Both the position numbers and the translations under genes were made by a program. From Zingiber officinale (Eukaryota; Streptophyta; Magnoliopsida; Zingiberales; Zingiberaceae), in the NCBI RefSeq assembly GCF_018446385.1, contig NC_056005.1, positions 45,575,461 through 45,639,460 of the forward strand: a stretch of DNA of 64,000 bases, written 5' to 3'. Of this stretch, positions 23,597 to 37,300 are shown in pieces. Every line of letters starts with the position of its first letter. Positions within the stretch are counted from its first letter, which is position 1. The notes beneath the pieces were generated by a model, which was not told where the DNA came from, did not search any database, and saw only the letters and a list, made by a program, of their open reading frames with translations.

Positions 23597-24005
23597 GGCC
23601 GTGTGGTGATCCTTGGACGTGTGGCTGCAGCAGAGGAGGAAATTGCCACGGCCGTGTGAACCTCACACGGCCGTGCCAATATTTGAAGCCAAATGGAGCC
23701 AGGCCGTGTACACCACACGACGATGTAAGATTTCCAGAGAACAGGGAAGCCCTGGCCGTGTACACCACACGGGCTGTGCAAGGTTTCCAGTGAGCAAGAG
23801 GGCTCTGGCCGTGTACACCGCACGGCCGTGCCAGGTTACCAGAACTGGAGGCAATGTAGGCCGTGTAGATCTACATGGTTGTGCAAGGATAGCAGAGGCA
23901 GAGCATGTCATGGCCATGTGCACCACACGGTCGTGTGAGACAGGCAGAGAAGGGAGTGAACCAGGCCGTGTCTCACACACGACCAAGTCCTGGGGTCGTG
24001 TGGCG
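23597..24005 (+). repeat. 52-bp tandem dyad array in Athila LTR
   Basis: GGCCGTGT-like starts are at 23650, 23702, 23754, 23807, 23859, 23912 and 23964, with spacing 51-53. Each unit has GGCCGTGT paired with ACACGGCC around a short loop, so each can fold as a hairpin. The same array is in the 3' LTR (about 42718-43160). The period of about 52 bases is close to five helical turns. Confidence 0.9.
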
Positions 24006-24021
24006 CCCGAATTTCCCCCTC

Positions 24022-24028
24022 TATATAA
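24022..24028 (+). promoter_or_regulatory. TATA box of Athila LTR
   Basis: TATATAA in CCCCCTCTATATAAGG, directly after the dyad array. It is conserved in the 3' LTR at 43176-43182. Confidence 0.75.
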
Positions 24029-25077
24029 GGTTTTCTACCTTATTTGAAAGGGGATCTTCTCCCTTTTGGGGGGAAAGAAGATTTGGGGCGTTCCTTACCA
24101 TTCTTGGAGGGATTTCCGACGATCTAAGGGTGGATCTTCACCGAATCGACTCCGGGAAAGCAAGGATTAGATCCAAAGATGTTCTTCTTTGTAGATTAGT
24201 TTTCTTTCTCTCTTTTCTTGGATTTGAGGGGATCAAGAATTCTTGTAATCTTCTTTCTTCGGGTTCTTTTCTTGTTTTATGGAGTAGATTTCTTGTTCTA
24301 GGATGGAGGGAGTAATTGTAAGGATGTTTTGATGTAAAACTCTTGTGGATGTGTCAATTTCTTATTTCTATGATTTTGCCCTATTTGTATTCATTCTATC
24401 TTGTATGGATTGTTGTGATTAGGGCTTAATTACCATACTTGATTGGATTATTGGATATCTTGTGGATCTTGTAGAGATTATATCTCATTCGATTTTTTGA
24501 GGGACGTTCGTGACAGGAACATGCCCGTGTAAGGACATTTGAGGAACGATCTTGAGGGTGAAATAGGATAATTCAAGGAGGTAGGATAGATTGTGAGCAT
24601 TAATCTTTATATCTTGATGCGGTTTATGAGTGATGAATTCATATGTTGATTATTCGAGGGACGCACGTGATAGGCAAGCCCGTGTAAGGACAACATAGGT
24701 TCATTCCTAATTGATCACATTTAGGTATATATTTCAATCCTAGGCCGGTTGTCTATTGTAAGAGAGAATTGACAACCTTCTACAAATGATGGACAAATGA
24801 GGAATAAGATTTGGTAGATCATTTACATGGAACAATCCTTACAAAGAAACCAAACTCCTAGAATATTCCCTTTATCGTCGCCCTTACTCTTGTTTCTTAT
24901 TCTTTCATTTCTTGTTTACATTTCATAATCATACTTAGCTTTTGAAAACCAATTGAATAGTTGTTTGGCTAATTCATATTGAGACATCTTTAGTGCTTAT
25001 TCTAGTCCCTGTGGATATGATATCTTTTATTATTACTTACGACGTTTCTGTATACTTGCAGAATGTCAACAAGTTTT

Positions 25078-25095
25078 TGGCGCCGTTGCTGGGGA
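25078..25095 (+). other. Primer-binding site of Athila-type element
   Basis: TGGCGCCGTTGCTGGGGA is the widely seen TGGCGCCGTTGCCGGGGA site of Athila/Tat-group elements with one change. It begins six bases after the LTR. Confidence 0.88.
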
Positions 25096-25468
25096 CTGCG
25101 CTATAACATTAGGGGTTATCAATTGAGTTAGACTAAACATAACTTTTCTTTTCATTTGCATAGTTAAATCTAATTTTTAGAATTCTGATTTCATAACTTT
25201 TTCTTGTATTCCTTTCTACATCTTACTTGTAGCAAATCTAATTCTGCACTTTTGATTTTCTAGCATTCTAATCTAATTCTATCTCTATTTTTCTTGTCTT
25301 TGATTCAGCTTCTTTCTTTTTCTTTTATACATATCTTGCAATCTTATTCTTGTGTATGTGAAGATCTAACTTTGCAGGAGAACTTCTTCCTCTAGATCCC
25401 GAGATAGACAGAACATTTCATAGAAGAAAATTCTGCAAAGACAACAAGAAAAACAAGAACATTCTATC
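25096..25468 (+). other. Leader of Athila-type element
   Basis: T-rich untranslated leader of 373 bases between the primer site and the probable gag ATG. No coding or repeat structure seen. Confidence 0.6.
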
Positions 25469-26206
25469 ATGGCTAATAGATAACTAAAGGATTATGCAGC
25501 ACCTTACGCTAGGGGTTTTCGATCTAGTATTTCAAGGCCTTCAGTTGAAGCAAACAATTTTGAGATCAAACATGCAATTATATCTATGGTGCAGCAAAAT
25601 CAGTTTGGTGGAGGACCGCATGAAGACCTAAATCAACACTTGGAGGTCTTCTACGAGATATGCGACACAATGAAGATGAATGATGTTCCTTCTGAGGCAG
25701 TGCGCTTATTACTATTTGGGTTTTCTTTGAGAGATAGAGCTAAACAATGGTTAAACTCTTTGGCTCCAAATAGCATCACCACATGGGACCAATGTGAGCA
25801 ACAATTTCTTGACAAATTCTACCCTCCAAGTAAAATGACTCATATGAGGAATCTTATTACAAGTTTCAAACAAGCCAACTCAGAATCTTTATTTGAAGCT
25901 TGGGATAGACACAATAGTATGCTCAGACAATGCCCACACCATAGTTTGGAAAGGTGGTTAGTGCTACATACATTTTATAATGGTATCAATTATCATACAA
26001 AGGTGTCCCTTGATTCAGCTGCTGGAGGGGCACTTATGAACAAGAGTTTGGATGAAGCTGAAAAATAATTGAAAGCGTAGCACAAAATTACCATCAATGG
26101 GCTAATGAAAGAAGTGGTGGCTATTCTTGTGTGAACCCAACAATAAAAGCATCAGGGAAGTTTGATGTCGATGCAGTTACTTTATTGGCTGCAAAATTAG
26201 ATGCTC
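25469..26206 (+). pseudogene. gag: Gag of Athila-type element, first part
   Basis: The likely start is the ATG at 25469 (MANR), with a premature TAA at 25481-25483. The frame then continues to 26068. It holds a classic gypsy gag domain: GGGPHEDLNQHLEVFYEIC, LLLFGFSLRDRAKQWLNSL, WDQCEQQFLDKFYPPSK and a following helix. A one-base shift near 26066 moves the rest to another frame (SVAQNYHQWANE, then LLAAKLDAL). It is cut at 26206 by the triple-LTR element and resumes at 37410 with TKRFENMG. Capsid function by family; inactive here. Confidence 0.9.
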
Positions 26207-29200
26207 TGTCACACCCCAGAGGAGTCCCTGTCCGAAGAAATTTCAGTAGCATCTCCCCTGTACGGGAGACAATCTGAAGCATTACTACATACAAAATATA
26301 CCTCAGCCACACTCGGCTGGAATATATATACAAACTAGAAATAATATAACCACGCAGTTAATACAGCCTACCCAGTTGGACATAAATGAATAAAACATAT
26401 AATATAATACAACAGTGCACACGGCTGGATATAAGCTAAATACAACCACTCAGTTTAATAAGCCTACACGACTGAACGTAAACACACAACAGCGGAAGAC
26501 ATAAAATGATACGAACGTAAAACCAACAAGGACACTAACAAAAATACCTGTCATCACAGACTTGACCCAAAATTCACATCGACTTATTGAAAAGCAAAAT
26601 ACACAAAATCAATATATCACCCCAAACGATAACAAAACTAAAACGAAAACTATCCACGAGTGTGACGTAGGACCTAGGACTGGCAGCCGACATCTCTCCA
26701 AGCATCCATGACTCATTTATCTGTAACCTGGCGAAAGAAAACCATTTTGTGGGGTGGTGAGTATTGGAACTCAGCGGGTAAGGAAAGAGATAGTGCATGA
26801 ACATAACGTGTAAGTAGAGAGTGTCAACAGTATACAGCCTCATAAGAAGAATAGCAGATACTACAATAGAACCAAAATAAATGCTAATACCTGAAACCAT
26901 ATCCTAGGTTAGGTTTAGTAGGTCAGAACTGGAACTAATCTACTACAGTACTGCTCATAACTACAGAGGAAATATGTAAGGTATATACAAACTTCCAATA
27001 GGTAAGTCAATCTAAACACCCACAACAAACATATATATATCTCAACATATATAAACATATCAGCATAAGTCAGCAACAGTAACATAAGCTAGCAACAACA
27101 ACATGAGTAATCGACAACAGCATTTGCAAACAGCAGTAGCCAAAGCAAGTGTAATAACAGCGTATGCACGGATGGTCATCCCGCCCACCTCTCTACACCA
27201 CGACCCCTGTATAGTCGAGAGACCGGATCAATGACAACTGTACCACCCAAAGGCTGCCACTCTCTCGAGTGACCGGATGGACATGTGCTGAGTAGCTAAC
27301 TAGCTACACAGCGAAGGGGGTCCCTGCTGTTCGCAACTCTAGCTACCACCAATTGCAAGTGGCCGAGTGCGGCACGACAGGACAAGCGGCATCAACTCCA
27401 GCTACCACTCTGTCGAGTGGCCGAGGATGCGGCCCTAGTCAACAACTCTCTCGACCGCAAGGGAGAATTGGTCGTTGACATGTCTGCCATGATATAATGC
27501 ACCAAATGCAACAGTCATCATATATATAAATATAAACAAGCATCAGGTATGCTATATGAAGCCAGCATGCTCAACACAGAACAGAACTAAACAACCATCA
27601 AAACATGCAAACATAGTATCCAGTATCTGTTAAATATAAGTAGATGACAACAAAAGATTGTATGGATATAGAAACGAATAACTCAAAGGTTTGAGTGGAA
27701 GTATCAAGCGCAAGAAAATAAGAGTAGAGTCAAGGTAAAACGGTCCGTATCCAAAAATAGCTCATGCACCAAGTTCAAAAACTAAAGAGACAAAGTAAGA
27801 AGTACCCACCTTTACTTGTCGATCGTGCTAGGCTGTCTCCACTTCGGAACACTTGGCTCGTAGCAGTGTCCTGCAACAAATCATATGATTACAACCAAAA
27901 CCCCTCATACCTCTACTTGTTACCTAAACTTAATTCAAACAGAATACCCTAATTGAACCAAAGCAACCTAGAAAACCAATACTGAATCCATCCATCTGAA
28001 TCTAAATCATCATGGAAAAACTTGACTTCTAGTAAGAGGACTCACTACTAATCAATTCAATTCAACCATTCCATAACGACAGGAGAATAAAGTATCTTGG
28101 TCACATCTTAACACCCATCGCTCTGTTCAACCTTCAAAACCAGGAGGAAGAAGAAAAACATCACCCAAACTAGCCGTATCTACTAAGAACTTGGACCAAA
28201 ATTCTGAAATTCAATAAGCAGAAAAGAACAGTACTGTCAAGAGATTCTGTCCAGAAAACTTGATTCCTAAAGACGAACAGAGCAACATTTCGATCAAACC
28301 TCATTCTATCCACATCTAAGAACCCGATCCAAAACTCTCAGGAAAAATCAAATCGAAGCAAGAACATGAAGGAAAGAAATCGAATCACCTCACATTCAAC
28401 TAATCAACATCACAATGAAACCATGCAATCCACAAAGAAAACCCGAATAAACTTCTCGTGATAAACCAGAAAATCAAGCACACTCTCGGGTAAAACTAGG
28501 AACAACATCTGAATCCCTAGAAACGCTCATCCATACCTACAAAAGGGGAAACTACCTGTGAGACCAGCTAAGGCATGACACAGAGAGAAGAGGATCGGTG
28601 GTGGCATAGAGAGGATCGACCAATTCGGGGCAGCATCTCGCTGGATCGAGAGAAAGTCTCGACCAACGGTCGGACCATAGCGTAGGCAGACGTGGCCGGA
28701 GCTGTAGCGCACGAATGCAGCGATGAGGGAAGAAGCTAGGGCTCGGATTTCCCACTCTTTCACTGAAGGTCGGGCTGTGCAGAGCAGAGGCCTGAGGAGA
28801 GGTGTACCTGGCGGAGCTGTGTGGTGCTCGTGCGAGGAGAGCCGACGGTCGTGGCTCGAGGGAGAAGAAGTTGCCGGTGGTGGGGTGCTCGGGCGAGGGG
28901 GACAAGGAGGCGCCGTCGCGTGAGGGCTTGGGGGAGAAGAGAAACGGCGAAGGAGGAGGAGAAAGGGGAATCGGGTAAGGGAGGTGTCGACGTTGGTTTT
29001 AGGGCATGCGGGTGAGGAAATAAAAGAGAGGATTTATAAACCTAGGTATATTTGATTAAGCCCTAGATTAGTTTCTCAATCAACTCCCATCTTCGGGTAT
29101 TCCAAACAGACTTTTTCTCGAGCCCATAAATGCATCCCCTTAAAATACGTCATATGAGCTCCGATTAAATCGCAGAAAATTTCTAAAAATTCCTAAAAAA

Positions 29201-29264
29201 TCCAATAAGATTATTTGTCTAATAACTTTATTATTTAATTATTATTTAGGCACCATATTTTACA
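26207..29264 (-). repeat. LTR copy 1 of triple-LTR element
   Basis: It runs from TGTCACACCCC to TATTTTACA. It includes the hairpin cluster (27166-27482) and a GC-rich section (28540-29010) whose frames on both strands (for example 28552-28905) are not genes. It is 3' on the element's own strand. Confidence 0.93.
27166..27482. repeat. Cluster of short hairpins in LTR copy 1
   Basis: Consecutive stems such as CACTCTCTCGAGTG, CCACTCTGTCGAGTGG and CTCTCGACCGCAAGGGAGA, several followed by GACCGGATG or GGCCGAG. The cluster recurs at about 31240-31545 and 35308-35620. Copy 2 has lost eight bases in the GTCGAGTGG stem. Confidence 0.75.
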
Positions 29265-30275
29265 TTCTCCCCCACTAATAAAAATTTGGTCCCCAAATTT
29301 ACTAATAACTCAGGAATCCTTATCTAAGGATAAGAACCAAATAACACACCCATATACTAGTCCATCATAGTGTCATGAACAAATCCTTAACTGAAAAGGA
29401 TGCTTCTGTGGGTTATGGACTCATCTTGCTTCCACTGCGCCACTCTGATATTCTGCCTTCACTTGTTGACACATAGAGAATCAGACTTCAAAGTTCACAA
29501 TATCATCCTCTGTATGTTCCCTTTCCGTAATTGCTATATATATACAGGGTGACTTAGTTCTATGAAAGAGTAAGTCGGTCTTCTACCGATCAAGCTAATA
29601 CGAGAAAATTAGTCCTCCACTAACCAAACCAACACGAGTACATCGACACTCTATACATCGGGTCCATAAAACTATCTAGGGCACTGTAAACCTAAATAGC
29701 AATATCAAGGGCTCCTCATGTCCGTACAACAAACATACCCAAACATAAGAACACTGGCACAAAGTCTGTAATCTAACCTTCAACTAAAATCACCAACTCC
29801 ATAAATATCAAGGCATTATACTCTTTAAGTTACTATCAACATCAAAGACTAAATAATAGACCATCAAGTCTAATATCCACCAATAGATCATCAAAAGACA
29901 ACATATCACCATATCTGATCTAACCAATGACTGGCACCACAAATCATACATGGTATAAACACATGGTACAAACAACTACCCATGTACTAATAAATATGTA
30001 TGATAACAATTTACAAACATACCTCCTATAACTTGAAGATTCCTGCCGCAGCCTGGTCCCACAACTCGAGAGTCACATCGAGGGATCAACTTACAAAGGG
30101 AAAACAAAACAATCGGAACATCGAAAATCATAAATCAAAATAAGATCGAAATTTCAAAACACAAAACACAGCATTTGACTCGAACCATGCCCTGATACCA
30201 CTAAATTGGCATCAGATTAACTCGAAAATAATCATAAACCGAAACAAGATCGAAACTGCTCTAATACCACTAAAT
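29265..30275 (-). other. Internal segment 1 of triple-LTR element
   Basis: 1,011 bases without a coding frame. On the minus strand the primer site is at 30258-30269 (one base off, plus-strand CTCTAATACCA) and the polypurine tract is at 29265-29276. A second primer-like CCTGATACCACTAAATTG lies about 69 bases further in, at about 30190. Confidence 0.88.
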
Positions 30276-33200
30276 TGTCACGCCTCAGAGGAGTCTCTGT
30301 CCGAAGAAATTTCGACAGCATCTCCCCCGTATGGGTGACAATCTGAAACATTACTACATACAAAATATACCTCAGCCACACTCGGCTGGAATATATATAC
30401 AAACTAAAAATAATATAACCACATAGTTAATATACACAGCCTACCCGGCTGGATATAAAAGAATAAAACATATAACATAATACAACAGCGCACACGGCTG
30501 GATATAAGCTAAATACAACCACGCAGTTTAATAAGCCTACACGACTGAACGTAAACACACAGCAGCGGAAGACATAAAATAATACGAACGTAAAACCAAC
30601 AATGGCACTAACAAAAATACCTGTCATCACAGACTTGACTCAAACTTCACATCGACTTATTGAAAAGCAGAATACACAAAATCAATATACCACCCCAAAC
30701 GATAACAAAACTAAAACGAAAATTATCCACGAGTGTGACGTAGTACCTAGGACTGGCAGCCGACATCTCTCCAAGCATCCATGACTCATCTATCTGTTAC
30801 CTGGCGAAAGAAAACCATTTTGTGGGGTGGTAAGTATTGGAACTCAGCGGGTAAGGAAAGAGATAGTGCATGAACATAACATGTAAGTAGAGAGTGTCAA
30901 CAATATACAACCTCATAAGAAGAATAGCAAATACTACAATAGAACCAAAATAAATTCTAATACCTGAAACCATATCCTAGGCTAGGTATAGTAGGTCAGA
31001 ACTGGTACTAATCTGCTACAGTACTGCTCATAACTACAGAGGAAATATGTAAGGTATATACAAACTTCCAATAGGTAAGTCAATCTAAACACCCACAACA
31101 GACATATATATATCTCAACATATATAAGCATATCAGCATAAGTCAGCAACAGTAACATAAGCTAGCAACAACAGCATGAGTAATCAACAACAGCATATGC
31201 TAACAGCAGCAGCCAAAGCAAGTATAATAACAGCGTATGCACGGATGGTCACCCCGACCACCTCTCTGCACCACGACCCCTGTATGGTCGAGAGACCGGA
31301 TCAATGACAACTGTACCACCCAAAGGCTGCCACTCTCTCGAGTGACCTAATGGACAGGTGCTGAGTAGCTAACTAGCTACATAGCGAAGGGGGTCCCTGC
31401 TGCTCGCAACTCCAGCTACCACCAACTGCAAGTGGCCGAGTGCGGCATGACAGGACAAGCGGCATCAACTCCAGCTACCACTCTGTCGAGGATGCGACCC
31501 TAGTCAACAACTCTCTCGACCGCAAGGGAGAATTGGTCGTTGACATGTCTGCCATGATATGATACACCAAATGCAACAGTCATCATATATATAAATATAA
31601 ACAAGCATCAGGTATGCTACATGAAGCCAGCATGCTCAACACAGAACAGAACTAAACAACCATCAAAACATTCAAACGTAGTATCCAGTATCTGCTAAAT
31701 ATAAGTAGATGAAACAAAAGACTGTATGGATATAGAAATGAATAACTCAAAAGTTTGAGTGGAAGTATCAAGCGCAAGAAAATAAGAGTAGAGTCAAGGT
31801 AAAACGGTCCTTATCCAAAAATGGCTCATGCACAAAGTTCAAAGAACTAAAGAGACAAATTAAGAAGTACCCACTTTTACTTGTCGATCGTGCTAGGCTG
31901 TCTCCACTTCAGAACACTTGGCTCGTAGCAGTGTCCTGCAACAAATCATATGATTACAACCAAAACCCCTCATGCCTCAACTTGTTACCTAAACCTAATT
32001 CAAATAGAAAACCCTAATTGAACCAAACCAACCTAGAAAACCAATACTGAATCCATCCATCTGAATCTAAATCATCATGGAAAAACTTGACTTCTAGTAA
32101 GAGGACTCACTACTAATCAATTCAATTCAACCATTCCATAACGACAGGAGAGTAAAGTATCTTGGTCACAGCTTAACACCCATCGCTCTGTTCAACCTTC
32201 AAAACCAGGAGGAAGAAGAAAAACATCACCCAAACTAGCCGTATCTACTAAAAACTTGGACCAAAATTCTGAAATTCAATAAGCAGAAAAGAACAGTACT
32301 GTCAAGAGATTCCGTCCAGAAAACTTGATTCCTAAAGACGAACAGAGCAACATTTCGATCAAACCTCATTCTATCCACATCTAAGAACCTGATCCAAAAC
32401 TCTCAGGAAAAAATCAAATCGAAGCAAGAACATGAAGGAAAGAAATCGAATCACCTCACGTTTAACCAATCAACATCACAATGAAACCATGCAATCCACA
32501 AAGAAAACCCGATTAAACTTCTCGTGATAAACCAGAAAATCAAGCACACTCTCGGGTAAAACTAGGAACAACATCTGAATCCCTAGAAATGCTCATCCAT
32601 ACCTACAAAAGGGGAAACTACCTGCGAGACCAGCTAAGGCACGACACGGAGAGAAGAGGATCGGTGGTGGCATAGAGAGGATCGGCCAATTCAGGGTAGC
32701 ATCTCGCATGATCGAGAGAAAGTCTCGGCCAACGGTCGAACCACAACGCAGGCAGTCGTGGCCGGAGCTGTAGCGCACGAATGCAGCGACGAGGGAAGAA
32801 GCTAGGGCTCGGATTTCCCACTCTTTAGCTAAAGGTCGGGCTGTGCAGAGCAGAGGCCAGAGGAGAGGTGTACCTGGCAGAGCTGTGTGGTGCTCGTGCG
32901 AGGAGAGCCGACGGTCGTGGCTCGAGGGAGAAGAAGTTGCCGGTGGTGGGGTGCTCGGGCGAGGGGGACAAGGAGGCGCCGTCGCGTGAGGGCTTGGGGG
33001 AGAAGAGAAATGGCGAAGGAGGAGGAGAAAGGGGAATCGGGTAAGGGAGGTGTCGACGTTGGTTTTAGGGCATGCGGGTGAGGAAATAAAAGAGAGGATT
33101 TATAAACCTAGGTATATTTGATTAAGCCTTAGATTAGTTTCTCAATCAACTCCCATCTTCGGGTATTCCAAATAAATTTTTTCTCGAGCCTATAAATGCA

Positions 33201-33331
33201 TCCCCTCAAAATACGTCATATGAGCTCCGATTAAATCGCAAAAAATTTCTAAAAATTCCTAAAAAAAACCCATAAGATTATTTGCCTAATAACCTTATTA
33301 TTTAATTATTATTTAAGCATCATATTATATA
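30276..33331 (-). repeat. LTR copy 2 (middle) of triple-LTR element
   Basis: Same structure as copies 1 and 3. The right terminus reads TATATA where the outer copies have TTTACA, so the CA end is lost, which is tolerable only in an internal copy. Confidence 0.92.
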
Positions 33332-34339
33332 TTTCCCCCACTAATAAAAATTTGGTCCCCAATTTTACTACTAACTCAGGAATCCTCATCTAAGGATAAC
33401 TACCAAAGAACACACCCATATACTAGTTCATCATAGTGTCATGACCAAATCCTTTACCGAAAAGGATGCTTTTGTGGGTTATGGACTCATCTTGCTTCCA
33501 CTGCGCCACTCTGATATTCTGCCTTCACTTGTTGACACACAGAGAATTAGACTTCAAAGTTCACAATATCATCCTCTGTATGTTCCCTTTCCGTAATTGC
33601 TATATATACAGGGTGACTTAGTTCTATGAAAGAGTAAGTCGGTCTCCTACTGATCAAGCTAATAAGAGTAAATTAGTCCTCCACTAACCAAACCAACGCG
33701 AGTACATCGACACTCAATACATCGGGTCCATAAAAATATCTAGGGCACTGTAAACCTAAATAGCAATATCAAGGGCTCCTCATGTCCGTACAATAAACAT
33801 ACCCAAACATAAGAACACTGGCACAAAGTCTGTAATCTAACCTTCAGCTAAAATCACCAACTCCATAAATATCAAGGCATTATACTCTTTAAGTTACTAT
33901 CAACATCAAAGACTAAATAATAGACCATCAAGTCTAATATCCACCAATAGATCATCAAAAGATAACATATCACCATATCTGATCTAACCAATGACTGGCA
34001 CCACAAATCATACATGGCATAAACACATGGTACAAACAACTACCCAAGTACTAATAAATATGTATGATAACAATTTACAAACATACCTCCTATAGATTGG
34101 AGATTCCTGCCGCTGCTTGGTCCCACAACTCGAGAGTCACATCGAGGGATCAACTTACAAAGGGAAAACAAAACAATCGAAACACCGAAAATCATAAATC
34201 AAAACAAGATCGAAATTTCAAAACACAAAACACAGCATTTGACTCAAACCATACTCTGATACCACTAAATTGGCATCAGATTAACTCGAAAATAATCATA
34301 AATCGAAACAAGATCGAAACTGCTCTGATACCACTAAAT
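33332..34339 (-). other. Internal segment 2 of triple-LTR element
   Basis: Nearly identical to segment 1. The minus-strand primer site is perfect here (plus strand GCTCTGATACCA, 34322-34333), with a second copy at 34254-34264. The frame at 34064-34402 runs across the LTR junction and is not a gene. Confidence 0.88.
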
Positions 34340-37300
34340 TGTCATGCCCGAGAGGAGTCCCTGTCCGAAGAAATTTCGACAACATCTCCCCTGTACGGGT
34401 GACAATCTGAAGCATGACTACATATAAAATATACCTTAGCCACACTCGGCTGGAATATATATACAAACTAGAAATAATATAACCACGCAGTTAATATACA
34501 CAGCATACCCGGCTGGACATAAATGAATAAAACATATAACATAATACAACAGCGCACAAGGCTGGATATAAGCTACATACATCCATGCAGTTTAATAAGC
34601 CTACACGACTGAACGTAAACACACAGCAACGGAAGACATAAAATGATACGAACGTAAAACCACCAATGACACTAACAAAAATACATGTCATCACAGACTT
34701 GACACAAAATTCACATCGACTTATTGAAAAGTAGAATACACAAAATCAATATACCACCCCAAACGATAACAAAACTAAAACGAAAACTATCCTCGAGTGT
34801 GACGTAGGACCCAGGACTGGCAGCCTACATCTCTCCAAGCATCCATGACTCATCTATCTGTTACCTGGCGAAAGAAAACCATTTTGTGGGGTGGTGAGTA
34901 TTGGAACTCAGCGGGTAAGGAAAGAGATAGTGCATGAACATAACATGTAAGTAGAGAGTGTCAACAGTATACAACCTCATTAGAAGAATAGCAGATACTA
35001 CTATAGAACCAAAATAAATTCTAGTACATGAAACTATATCCTAGGCTAGTTATAGTAGGTCAGAACCGGTACTAATCTGCTACAGTACTGCTCATAACTA
35101 TAGAGGAAATATGTAAGGTACATACAAACTTCCAATAGGTAAGTCAATCTAAACACCCACAACAGACATATATATATATCTCAGCATATATAAGCATATC
35201 AACATAAGTCAGTAACAGTAACATAAGCTAGCAACAATAGCATTAGTAATCAACAACAGCATATGCAAACAACAGCAGTCAAAGCAAGTATAATAACAGT
35301 GTATGCACGGATGGTCACCCCGTCCACCTCCCTGCACCACGACCCCTGTATGATCGAGAGACCGGATCAATGACAACTATACCACCCAAAAGCCGCCACT
35401 CTCTCGAGTGACCGGATGAACAGGTGCTGAGTAGCTAACTAGCTACACAGCGAAGGGGGTCCCTGCTGCTCGCAACTCCAGCTACCACCAACTACAAGTG
35501 GCCGAGTGCGGCACGACAGGACAAGCGGCATCAACTCCAGCTACCACTCTGTCGAGTGGCCGAGGATGCGGCCCTAGTCAACAATTCTCTCGACCGCAAA
35601 GGAGAATTGGTCGTTGACATGTCTGCCATGATATGATGCACCAAATGCAATAGTCATCATATATATAAATATAAACAAGCATCAGGTATGCTACATAAAG
35701 CCAGCATGCTCAACACAGAACAGAACTACACAACCATCAAAACATGCAAACATAGTATCCAGTATCTGTTAAATATAAGTAGATGACAACAAAAGATTGT
35801 ATGGATATAGAAACGAATAATTCAAAGGTTTGAGTGGAAGTATCAAGCACAAGAAAATAAGAGTAGAGTCAAGGTAAAACCGTCCTTATCCAAAAATAGC
35901 TCATGCACCAAGTTCAAAGAACTAATGAGACAAAGTAAGAAGTACCCGCCTTTACTTGTCGATCGTGCTAGGCTGTCTCCACTTCGGAACACTTGGCTCG
36001 TAGCAGTGTCCTGCAACAAATCATATGATTACAACCAAAACCCCTCATACCTCAATTTGTTACCTAAACCTAATTCAAACAGAAAACCCTAATTGAACCA
36101 AACCAACCTAGAAAACCAATACTGAATCCATCCATCTGAATCTAAATCATCATGGAAAAACTAGACTTCTAGTAAGCGGACTCACAACTAATCAATTCAA
36201 TTCAGCCATTCCATAACGACAGGAGAGTCAAGTATCTTGGTCACAGCTTAACACCCATCGCTCTGTTCAACCTTCAAAACCAGGAGGAAGAAGAAAAACA
36301 TCATCCAAACTTGCCATATCTACTAAGAACTTGGACCAAAATTCTGAAATTCAATAAGCAGAAAAGAACAGTACTGTCAAGAGATTCCGTCCAGAAAACT
36401 TGATTCCTAAAGATGAACAGAGCAACATTTCGATCAAACCTCATTCTATCCACATCTAAGAACCCGATCCAAAACTCTCAGGAAAAATCAAATCGAAGCA
36501 AGAACATCAAGGAAAGAAATTGAATCACCTCACGTTCAACCAATCAACATCACAATGAAACCATGCAATCCACAAAGAAAACCCGATTAAACTTCTCGTG
36601 ATAAACCAGAAAATCAATCACACTCTCGGGTAAAACTAGGAACAACATCTGAATCCCTAGAAACGCTCATCCATACCTACAAAAGGGGAAACTACCTGCG
36701 AGACCAGCTAAGGCACAGCACGGAGAGAAGATGATCGGTGGTGCTATAGAGAGGATCAGCCAATTCGGGGCAGCATCTCGCTGGATCGAGAGAAAGTCTC
36801 GGCCAACGATCGGTCCACAGTGCAGGCAGTCGTGGCCGGAGCTGTAGCGCACGAATGCAGTGACGAGAGAAGAAGCTAGGGCTCAGATTTCCCACTCTTT
36901 CGCCGAAGGTCGGGCTGTGCAGAGCAGAGGCCTGAGGAGAGGTGTACCTGGCGGAGCTGTGTGGTGCTCGTGCGAGGAGAGCCGACGGTCGTGGCTCGAG
37001 GGAGAATAAGTTGCCTGTTGTGGGGTGCTGGGGCGAGGGGGACAAAGAGGCGTCGTCGCGTGAGGGCTTGGGGGAGAAGAGAAACGACGAAGGAGGAGGA
37101 GAAAGGGGAATCGGGTAAGGGAGGTGTCGACGTTGGTTTTAGGGCATGCGGGTGAGGAAATAAAAGAGAGGATTTATAAACCTAGGTATATTTGATTAAG
37201 CCCTAGATTAGTTTCTCAATCAACTCCCATCTTCGGATATTCTAAATAGACTTTTTCTCGAACCCATAAATGTATCCTCTCAAAATACGTCATATGAGCT

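Larger units (their letters stand above)
23329..25071 (+). repeat. 5' LTR of Athila-type element (1.74 kb)
   Basis: TGATGTGCATAG at the start pairs with TGTAATGTACATAG in the 3' LTR (two bases fewer), and it ends GTCAACA. It contains the 52-bp dyad array and a TATA box, and the whole is repeated at 42481-44227. The frames at 23274-24315 on both strands come from the array and are not genes. Confidence 0.9.

Noticed and set aside
23597-24005. CRISPR-like array of regular repeats
   Set aside because: Repeat and spacer are not distinguishable (the whole 52-bp unit is repeated with drift), it lies in an LTR pair, and the genome is plant.
23554-24047. Frames rich in CTRP or VHHT-like repeats on both strands, with similar ones at 39119-39643 and 42731-43254
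   Set aside because: Products of the 52-bp dyad arrays; not genes.
28552-29015. Overlapping open frames on both strands (117 and 64 residues) repeated in the three LTR copies
   Set aside because: They lie in a GC-rich part of an LTR, differ in length between copies (copy 2 breaks the longer frame), have composition typical of random frames and match no family I know.
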